Positions 58,854 to 64,000 of a stretch of 64,000 bases of DNA are shown one piece after another. Under the pieces are notes generated by a model that worked only from the letters and a program-made list of their open reading frames with translations, searched no databases and was not told where the DNA came from. The DNA is taken from positions 992,001 through 1,056,000 of the forward strand of contig NZ_JADBEJ010000005.1 of NCBI RefSeq assembly GCF_014873915.1, read 5' to 3'. The first letter of the stretch is position 1. Each line of letters starts with the position of its first letter. The DNA comes from Amycolatopsis roodepoortensis. GTDB taxonomy: Bacteria; Actinomycetota; Actinomycetes; Mycobacteriales; Pseudonocardiaceae. Both the position numbers and the translations under genes were made by a program.

Positions 58854-59509
58854 CGGGACTTCCGATGGGTGCGCGCCATCGCGACCCGGCGTTGCCCTTC
58901 GACCGCCCCGCTCTCCGCCACCTGGTGCCCGACCACGTCGCCGTCGCCGGTGTCGAGCTTCAGGCCTTCCTTCGGCGGCCGTTCGGCCGGGTACACCCGT
59001 CCACTGTGGACAGGCGCGGAGATGACGACGTCCAGTGACGGTTTCAGCTCGCCGCCCAAGGCGGTCCAGACGTCGGCGAACGCGCGGTCTTCGGGCGGCG
59101 GCAACGCGACCGTCATCGGCACCGGAAGACCCATCTGCGCCAGCGACCCGGTGAGCACCGACTCCGGGACGGCGTCGTGGGCGAGCAGGCCGAGCAACAG
59201 GTCGGACAGCACGCGGTGCTCGTCTTCCGGACGCTGCGTCCAAGCGGTGACCAGATAGGACAGCTTGATGTGCCGGGGCGGCAGGTGCCGCGCCGCGACC
59301 TTGCCGAGCGGGTCGTACTCGTTCAGCAGGCCACGCGAGCGGCGGCGCAGGTCCTCACGGACGTCGTAGAGGTAGACGTTCACCGTCGGAGCGTTGCGCC
59401 GCGACGCCCACTCCTTGGTCGGCGCGTCGAAGGCGACTTCGATCTCGCTGCCGCGCCTGGCCTCACCCCGGACCAGCCGGCGCAGCGCCTCATCGACCTC
59501 ATGGATCAC
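58850..59509 (-). CDS. DUF4255 protein (eCIS tail-terminator-region protein)
   Basis: A 219-aa protein from a GTG start (GGAGG 6 nt upstream): VIHEVDEALRRLVRGEAR, VNVYLYDVREDLRRRSRG, HIKLSYLVTAWTQRPEDEHRVLSDLLLGLLAHDAVP, VDVWTALGG-like FADVWTALGGELKPSLDVVISAPV. DUF4255 is a regular eCIS component next to the AAA+ gene and is often equated with the tail terminator/cap (Afp16). The C-terminal tail is unrelated and charged. A YTGCCC-type operator lies 92 bp upstream. Confidence 0.88.
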   Translation of the reverse strand: MIHEVDEALRRLVRGEARRGSEIEVAFDAPTKEWASRRNAPTVNVYLYDVREDLRRRSRGLLNEYDPLGKVAARHLPPRHIKLSYLVTAWTQRPEDEHRVLSDLLLGLLAHDAVPESVLTGSLAQMGLPVPMTVALPPPEDRAFADVWTALGGELKPSLDVVISAPVHSGRVYPAERPPKEGLKLDTGDGDVVGHQVAESGAVEGQRRVAMARTHRKSR

Positions 59510-59600
59510 TGCGGACCTCCTCGGACGGCGGTCCTCCCACGATGGTCGCGGCGGCGCCGACCGGCCAGCCGCGCGACGGCAGACCTTCGGGTACGCCCGG

Positions 59601-59616
59601 CTGCCCCTACGGGCAA
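59601..59616. promoter_or_regulatory. eCIS palindromic operator, site C
   Basis: CTGCCCCTACGGGCAA, 92 bp upstream of the DUF4255-AAA+ transcription unit. Confidence 0.55.
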
Positions 59617-59640
59617 CAGACGCGGCCTCGAGCCGGGTGT

Positions 59641-59675
59641 GCCGCGAAAGCCAGTTCCGCGGTGGCTTTCGCGGC
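59641..59675. repeat. collapsed paired-palindrome repeat, locus 8
   Basis: The outer arms of a pair survive (59641-59653 pairing with 59663-59675: GCCGCGAAAGCCA / TGGCTTTCGCGGC), but the inner arms and spacer are replaced by 9 nt, as expected after deletion between the two units. The outer stem again shows a compensated change (GCC...GGC). Confidence 0.8.
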
Positions 59676-59686
59676 ACGCCCCGAAA

Positions 59687-60472
59687 TCACGCCACGGTCG
59701 GCGTCCGGCCCGTCTGCTCGGCGATCCAGTCCCGGTACACCGTCACATCGGTCCAGATGCCAAGGCCGCTGGCGCATTTCGGATCCGCGTCACCATCGCG
59801 GCTGGTGGCACCGACCAGTTCCCACTCACCGGGCCTGCCCTTGATCTGCGGCCCGCCCGAGTCGCCGTAGCAGCCCATCGCGTCCGGCGTGTCGGAACCG
59901 GTGCAGATCTCCTTGCCCGCGACGAGGCTGCGGCAGTCTTCCGCCGGCCTGACCTTCGTGTCCAGCTCCTGGAGGATCTCCGGCGCGCCGCAGTTCTGCT
60001 CGGCGCAGTGCTCGCCCCAGCCGAGGATCCGGGTCCCCGTCCCCGCCTCGCCGACGGCTTCGGCGATCTTGATCGGCCGCTCGGTCACCGGTTTGTCCAG
60101 CCGCACCAGCGCGATGTCCTGGCCCAGCGGCTCCTCCCCGGTGAAGTCCGGGTGCACGATGATCCGGCTGACCCCGGTCTCCGTCCCCCCGCTGTTGTGC
60201 TGCCGCGCCCCGATCCTGGTCCTGATCTGCCCCGGCTGCGCTCCCCGCACGCAATGCGCCGCGGTCACCACCCAGTCCTCACTGATCAGCGAGCCGCCGC
60301 AGAAGTGCTGCCCGCCCTCCTGCAGCGACACCATGAACGAATAGTCCTCGGTGGCGTCGCGCCCGCCGATGACGTAGGGCGTCGGCCCGTCGGCCGCCGC
60401 CGCGATCCCCGGTACCAGCACCGCTCCCGCCGCGGCCAGCCCGACTATCAGTACGCCTGTTTTGCGAAGCAT
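59687..60472 (-). CDS. secreted S1-family serine protease
   Basis: A 261-aa chymotrypsin-fold protease with a Sec signal (MLRKTGVLIVGLAAAGAVLV...AAAA, about 27 residues). The mature part begins near YVIGGRDAT, and the triad is visible: His in VVTAAHCV, Asp in GQDIALVRL, Ser in CYGDSGGP. Five or six Cys suggest disulfides. The residue at the base of the S1 pocket (six before the catalytic Ser) is Met rather than the Asp of trypsin, so it should not prefer Arg/Lys. The short or missing propeptide is notable. It is next to the eCIS locus but has no operator of that type. Confidence 0.88.
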   Translation of the reverse strand: MLRKTGVLIVGLAAAGAVLVPGIAAAADGPTPYVIGGRDATEDYSFMVSLQEGGQHFCGGSLISEDWVVTAAHCVRGAQPGQIRTRIGARQHNSGGTETGVSRIIVHPDFTGEEPLGQDIALVRLDKPVTERPIKIAEAVGEAGTGTRILGWGEHCAEQNCGAPEILQELDTKVRPAEDCRSLVAGKEICTGSDTPDAMGCYGDSGGPQIKGRPGEWELVGATSRDGDADPKCASGLGIWTDVTVYRDWIAEQTGRTPTVA

Positions 60473-60931
60473 TATCGTGAACTCCCCGTAGACGACGAAT
60501 TGCTGACAGTCGTCACGCTATGGGGTGATGATCACAGCTGGATCGGCTCATCGGCCGGGGGCGCCTCGGCCGAATGGCCGACCCAGCGTGACAGCGGGAC
60601 CGGCAGATCGGACCCGGTCTGGTGGCGAGCCGGGCGAGGTCGGTGGTCGGGGTGACGGCTCCTTTCGCCGCGTCCAATGCGGTGAGGGCGGCCTTCGCCC
60701 CGGCCACTCACCCGCGCCGGCCACCTCGCCGCCGGCGCCAGTGTCGCGAAAGCCACTTTCGCGACGCCTGATGTCCCGAAAGTGGCTTTCGCGACACGTT
60801 CGACCGGCACCCCGTTCGTCACTCCCGACCCGGCGGGCGGCCTGGTTCGTCACGACCCGCATTCCGAAACCTGGATGACCTCGATCGGGCCGCCCAGTAG
60901 TCTCCAGCGGACAGTATGAGGGGGAATGATC
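60473..60931. other. intergenic region with palindrome locus 9
   Basis: 459 bp between the protease start and the next gene. It holds the 100-bp duplicated element 60709-60808. A short leftward frame at 60513-60707 (starting MAGAKAALTALDAAKGAVTP) reads partly protein-like but has no ribosome-binding site or known match and is not called. Confidence 0.6.
60709..60808. repeat. paired-palindrome repeat, locus 9, with wide similarity to locus 2
   Basis: Units at 60743-60765 and 60773-60795, 30-bp period, spacer GCCTGAT as in locus 2. Flanking sequence from 60709 to 60808 matches 29840-29939 with few changes. Confidence 0.85.
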
Positions 60932-61702
60932 ATGTCCAGCCATTTCGACGCGATCGGGATCGGCGTCACCAGCCAGGAGGAGTTCGGCGAGCGAGTGGTC
61001 TCCTTGATCAGCGCGGGCACGGCCCGGCAGGTCGGCAAGAAGACCAGCGAACACGTCTGGACGGACCCGTCCGGTGCCCGGCTGGTCGCGCAGGTTCGCA
61101 AGGGCGAGATCGACTTCCTTCTGCCCTGCCTGGCTGGCACGGCGCCCGCGGTACCGGTGAGCGACGTTCACCTTGTCGACGACGAGACCGCGATGCTCGA
61201 CCTCCTCGACGGCGTCCACGGGGAGATGGTCTGCCCCGTCGCGGTCGAACTGGAAGACCGAGCGGTCCTCGCCCACTCCGGCGGGCGGCTCGAGTCCGGC
61301 TCCCTGGTGCTGGCGGCCCTGGCCGAAGACATCACCGTGCACGCCGACGCCGATGCCTACTACGCCTCGCAGGACGACGACGGACCGAAGTTCGCCGCCG
61401 ACCATTTCATCCCGTCCGGCATTTTCTCTCCCGAGGAACCCTCGCCCGGCTGGACGCCTTCCGCCCACGCGCTGTTCGCCGGCGAGGTCCTCAAGGCCGA
61501 AACCCCCGTGAACACGGCCACCGGCAAGGCGTTCCATCGGATCCGGGTCCGCACCATCGCCGAGATCGAACTCGACGTCGCCGTCGCGGCCACCGATCTG
61601 GAGCGGCCGCCCGCGCCCGGCAACATCGTGACGGGGACCTTCTTCCTGACCGGAAGCTTGGGACTGCAGGAAAGCGCCGTGAAGCGACGCCGCTGGTTCT
61701 AG
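60932..61702 (+). CDS. conserved hypothetical soluble protein
   Basis: A 256-aa acidic protein: MSSHFDAIGIGVTSQEEFGERV, KGEIDFLLPCLAGTAPAVPVSDVHLVDDETAMLDLL, and a C-terminal VAATDLERPPAPGNIVTGTFFLTG. The end resembles a small beta-barrel. No signal peptide, membrane segment or catalytic motif. GAGGGGG supports the ATG at 60,932 over one six bases earlier. I do not recognise a function. It ends 4 bp into the convergent CGNR regulator gene. Confidence 0.7.
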   Translation: MSSHFDAIGIGVTSQEEFGERVVSLISAGTARQVGKKTSEHVWTDPSGARLVAQVRKGEIDFLLPCLAGTAPAVPVSDVHLVDDETAMLDLLDGVHGEMVCPVAVELEDRAVLAHSGGRLESGSLVLAALAEDITVHADADAYYASQDDDGPKFAADHFIPSGIFSPEEPSPGWTPSAHALFAGEVLKAETPVNTATGKAFHRIRVRTIAEIELDVAVAATDLERPPAPGNIVTGTFFLTGSLGLQESAVKRRRWF

Positions 61703-62229
61703 GCCGTCCGTTCGCGGCGATAGTGACGAGCGGCCTTCGCCCGGTTGCCGCAGGTTTCCATGGAGCACCATCGCCTGGTGCCGTTTCGGGTCGTGTCGTC
61801 GAAGTACAGCGTGCACACCGGATGCGCCGAGCACCGCTTGATCCGTTCCGGGCGCGCGCGAAGCAGGCTCAAGTAGTCGTACGCCGCGAGCCACGCCGGT
61901 CGCCAAGCCGCTTCCTCGACCTCGATCACTTCTTCGGGGCCGTCTTGCCGCAGCTCGGGCCGCAAACGCCCGCGCGCCAGCACTTCGTTGAGGGCGCGTT
62001 CGGCGGAGGCGCCCGGGCTTTCGAGCACCTCGCGCAGGACGGAACGCGTGTGCCGCAACGGTTCCTCCGCCCCCGGGGTATCCGGTAGGCCCCACTCGGC
62101 CAGCCAGGCAGCGACCCCGCCGGGTTCGTCGAAGACGTCCCGCTGTTCACCACGTTCGGGCCACGTGGTGTTCAGCAGATCCAGGGCGATCGGCTCGCCG
62201 ATCAAGGGGCGTTGCGACACAGCCGTCAT
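61699..62229 (-). CDS. CGNR zinc-finger (ABATE-domain) regulator
   Basis: A 176-aa protein: N-terminal ABATE domain (GEPIALDLLNTTWPERGEQRDVF) and C-terminal CGNR zinc finger (RCSAHPVCTLYFDDTTRNGTRRWCSMETCGNRAKAARHYRR, about residues 133-173) that binds DNA. GGAGGG lies 4 nt before the ATG. It faces the alpha/beta hydrolase gene across a 104-bp region with a perfect inverted repeat, so it probably represses that gene and itself. Confidence 0.85.
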   Translation of the reverse strand: MTAVSQRPLIGEPIALDLLNTTWPERGEQRDVFDEPGGVAAWLAEWGLPDTPGAEEPLRHTRSVLREVLESPGASAERALNEVLARGRLRPELRQDGPEEVIEVEEAAWRPAWLAAYDYLSLLRARPERIKRCSAHPVCTLYFDDTTRNGTRRWCSMETCGNRAKAARHYRRERTA

Positions 62230-62248
62230 CCTACCCTCCGTCGACCGC

Positions 62249-62308
62249 TTGACAGGTTAGGTCTCCGCCTGCTTATCTCTAACCGTTCTCAAGTGTTTAG
62301 ACGGTTAG
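62249..62308 (+). promoter_or_regulatory. hydrolase promoter and CGNR operator
   Basis: TTGACA (62249-62254), 18 nt, TTATCT (62273-62278) form a good sigma-70-type promoter. Directly downstream CTAACCGT (62279-62286) and ACGGTTAG (62301-62308) form an inverted repeat over the expected transcription start; a third GGTTAG half-site lies within the spacer (62255-62260). Confidence 0.65.
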
Positions 62309-62333
62309 AACAAGTCGCGAGGAGCACCCACCC

Positions 62334-63212
62334 ATGTCCGAGGCAATCCAGCCCGTGTTGCACCGCACGGCGACCATCGACGGCCGCAGCGTGTTCTACC
62401 GGGAAGCCGGCGATCCGGCCGCACCCACCGTGGTGCTGCTACACGGTTTCCCCACGTCGTCGCATATGTTCCGGACGTTGATCCCGGCGCTGGCCGACCG
62501 GTACCACGTCATCGCCCCCGACCACGTCGGCTTCGGATATTCGGACGCCCCGCCCGTCGACCGGTTCGACTATTCGTTCGAGAACCTGACCGCGATCACC
62601 ATGGGCCTGATCGACACGCTCGACCTGGACCGTTTCGCCCTGTACATCCAGGACTACGGGGCACCTATCGGACTCCGCATCGCGAGCCGCCACCCGGACC
62701 GGGTCAGCGCGCTGCTGGTCCAGTCCGGCAACGCCTACGTCGACGGCTTCACGCCGTTCTGGGACGTCCTGTTCGCGCACGCCAAGGACCGCGAAACCCA
62801 CGAAGCAGCCGTGCGTGAGCTCCTGAAGCCCGCCGCGACCCGCTGGCAGTACACCCACGGCGTCCCCGCCGACCGGCTGGACCGGCTCACCCCGGACACC
62901 TGGACCCTCGACCAGACCCTGCTCGACCGCCCCGGCAACCAGGAGGTGCAGCTGCAGCTGTTCTGGGACTACCAGTTCAACCTCGACGCCTACCCGGACT
63001 TCCAGCGGTACTTCCGCGAGCACCGGCCGCCGACCCTCATCACCTGGGGCGAGCACGACGAGATCTTCGGCGCCGACGGAGCCCGCGCGTTCCTCCGCGA
63101 CCTGCCCGACGCCGAACTGCACCTGCTCGACGCCGGGCACTTCGCGCTGGAGACCCACGGCGCGGAGATCGCCGCCCTCATCAGGGACTTCCTCGGCCGC
63201 GTCCCGCGCTGA
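62334..63212 (+). CDS. alpha/beta hydrolase (haloalkane dehalogenase/epoxide hydrolase-like)
   Basis: A 292-aa hydrolase. The oxyanion motif is VVLLHGFPTSSHMFR, and the nucleophile elbow is YIQDYGAPIGLR with Asp as nucleophile (dehalogenase/epoxide hydrolase type rather than Ser esterase). There is an acid in ITWGEHDEIF and His in DAGHFALETH. No signal peptide. Substrate unknown; the adjacent repressor and operator suggest induction by a small molecule. Confidence 0.85.
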   Translation: MSEAIQPVLHRTATIDGRSVFYREAGDPAAPTVVLLHGFPTSSHMFRTLIPALADRYHVIAPDHVGFGYSDAPPVDRFDYSFENLTAITMGLIDTLDLDRFALYIQDYGAPIGLRIASRHPDRVSALLVQSGNAYVDGFTPFWDVLFAHAKDRETHEAAVRELLKPAATRWQYTHGVPADRLDRLTPDTWTLDQTLLDRPGNQEVQLQLFWDYQFNLDAYPDFQRYFREHRPPTLITWGEHDEIFGADGARAFLRDLPDAELHLLDAGHFALETHGAEIAALIRDFLGRVPR

Positions 63213-63249
63213 CCGCGGCCGTATCCTCGAGGTGAGGCGGAGGTGGGAA

Positions 63250-63480
63250 GTGACGGACGAACAGCTGCTCATCGAGTTCGCGCTGACCCGCATGGACCAT
63301 CCCGACCTCGACCTCGAGGAAGTGGCGACGCTGACGGTCCGGCGTCTCGGTGAGGACCGGATGCTGGACTTCGCCGGTCGCACCCTCGTCAGCCGCGGCG
63401 AACTACGCGGAGCCGCGTTCCCGGCCGCGGTCGAACACGTGCTCCGCGTGGTCCTCACCCTGCGCGGCCCGGACGACTGA
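63250..63480 (+). CDS. small hypothetical protein
   Basis: A 76-aa protein: MTDEQLLIEFALTRMDHPDL (GTG start, GGAGG 6 nt upstream), then DLEEVATLTVRRLGEDRMLDFAGRTLVSRGELRG and AAFPAAVEHVLRVVLTLRG. Soluble and probably mostly helical. No known family. It is 37 nt after the hydrolase stop and may be cotranscribed with it. Confidence 0.6.
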   Translation: MTDEQLLIEFALTRMDHPDLDLEEVATLTVRRLGEDRMLDFAGRTLVSRGELRGAAFPAAVEHVLRVVLTLRGPDD

Positions 63481-63489
63481 CCGGCGGCG

Positions 63490-64000
63490 TCAGGAGATCT
63501 TGCGCCGGTAGCTGATCGTCGCGAACGCGTACGCGACGATCAGCAGACCGGCGCACCAGGCAAGGGCGATCCAGATGTCGTCGCCGACCGGTTGCCCGCC
63601 GAAGAGGTCCCGGATGGCGTTGACGATCGACGTCACCGGCTGATGCTCCGCGAAGGCCCGCACGGGGCCCGGCATGGTGGCGGTGGGCACGAACGCCGAG
63701 CTGAGGAACGGCAGGAAGATCAGTGGGTAGGAGAACGCGCTCGCCCCGTCGACGGATTTCGCCGACAGGCCGGGGATGACGGCAAGCCAGGTCAGCGCCA
63801 GGGTGAACAGGAGCAGGATGCCGGCGACCGCGAGCCAGGTCAGCACGCCCGCGGTGGACCGGAAGCCCATGAGCAGGGCCACGCCCACGACGATGACGAG
63901 CGAGATGAGATTGGCGGCCAGCGACGTCAGCACGTGCGCCCACAACACGCCCGAGCGCGCGATGGGCAGGGACTGGAATCGTTCGAAGATCCCGCTCTTC
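63490..64000 (-). CDS. ABC-2 type permease (DrrB-like), C-terminal part cut by window edge
   Basis: The last 170 or so residues of a membrane permease: KSGIFERFQSLPIARSGVLW at the edge (the family's F-E-R-x-x-x-L-P-I-x-R element), then four or more hydrophobic helices (LVIVVGVALLMGF, GILLLFTLALTWLAVIPGL, YPLIFLPFLSSAFVP, IWIALAWCAGLLIVAYAFATI) with the TATMPGPVRAFAEHQPVTSIVNAIRDL loop typical of daunorubicin-resistance-type exporters. The ATPase partner should lie to the right of the window. Confidence 0.82.
   Translation of the reverse strand, partial: KSGIFERFQSLPIARSGVLWAHVLTSLAANLISLVIVVGVALLMGFRSTAGVLTWLAVAGILLLFTLALTWLAVIPGLSAKSVDGASAFSYPLIFLPFLSSAFVPTATMPGPVRAFAEHQPVTSIVNAIRDLFGGQPVGDDIWIALAWCAGLLIVAYAFATISYRRKIS

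Noticed and set aside
39699-59509. Prophage
   Set aside because: Only tail-derived genes are present; no capsid, portal, terminase, lysis or integrase gene. The AAA+, DUF4255 and DUF4157 genes identify an eCIS instead.
60513-60707. Small leftward frame starting MAGAKAALTALDAAKGAVTP
   Set aside because: No ribosome-binding site, C-terminal part is Arg/Pro-rich noise, and it abuts repeat locus 9; possibly a remnant but not supportable.

Overview
The window is very GC-rich, densely packed chromosomal DNA from an actinomycete. Codon use, frequent ATGA/GTGA gene overlaps, a LitR-type regulator beside an isorenieratene-type carotenoid cluster, and an actinobacterial contractile injection system all point to a Pseudonocardiales-like genus. 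Amycolatopsis is my best guess; it is an inference from general resemblance and was not tested by any search. No rRNA, tRNA, CRISPR array, insertion sequence, integrase or origin was seen.

Left part (1-11,300). At the left edge a JmjC/cupin oxygenase gene (cut by the window) follows a tiny gene for a repeat-built Asp/Gly/Ala peptide. A STAS protein comes next, then a carotenoid locus: a leftward operon (litR, a Rieske protein, an FAD oxidoreductase) diverges from a rightward, translationally coupled operon crtE-crtI-crtB-crtYc-crtYd-crtT-crtU. Together these genes should make C20 GGPP, then phytoene, lycopene, beta-carotene and an aromatic carotenoid, probably under light/B12-dependent control. 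A strong bidirectional hairpin closes the operon.

Middle part (11,300-33,800). Small stress-like and conserved genes (SRPBCC, DUF3253, a membrane protein), an SDR and an ECF sigma factor come first. Next is a LacI-controlled catabolic locus (ribokinase, phosphotriesterase-like, DMT permease, glutamine-amidotransferase-like, M20 hydrolase). A TetR/SDR pair with clear operator palindromes follows, then a metal or metallophore transport operon with Fur/Zur-type boxes (FecCD permease, ATPase, lipoprotein, two exporter-type ABC half-transporters). A D-amino-acid-oxidase-like enzyme, a sensorless two-component pair and a LuxR-type regulator complete this part.

Right part (33,800-59,700). This is a complete-looking extracellular/cytoplasmic contractile injection system (eCIS) of phage-tail ancestry. 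The leftward structural operon carries sheath, inner tube, small assembly proteins, a repeat-rich 820-aa proline-rich protein, LysM baseplate protein, VgrG spike, PAAR tip, gp25, baseplate J-like, tail protein I-like and accessory membrane/secreted proteins. A large protein ending in an HNH nuclease is transcribed divergently from the sheath promoter and is the likely toxic cargo. A DUF4157 metallopeptidase-like protein, an AAA+ ATPase and a DUF4255 protein lie beyond it. A 16-bp palindrome (YTGCCC-N4-GGGCAR) lies 70-130 bp upstream of four separate eCIS transcription units and nowhere else that I found, so it is a candidate regulon operator. The nearby LuxR-type protein is the obvious candidate to bind it.

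Right edge (59,700-64,000). A secreted S1 protease, a hypothetical protein, a CGNR-type regulator with a clear promoter/operator facing an alpha/beta hydrolase, a small hypothetical and the end of an ABC-2 permease.

Throughout the intergenic spaces from 23 kb onward runs a family of paired palindromes (stem GTCGCGAAAG/CTTTCGCGAC, second unit always 30 bp after the first), with eight complete pairs plus partial forms, one of them inside the eCIS operon.
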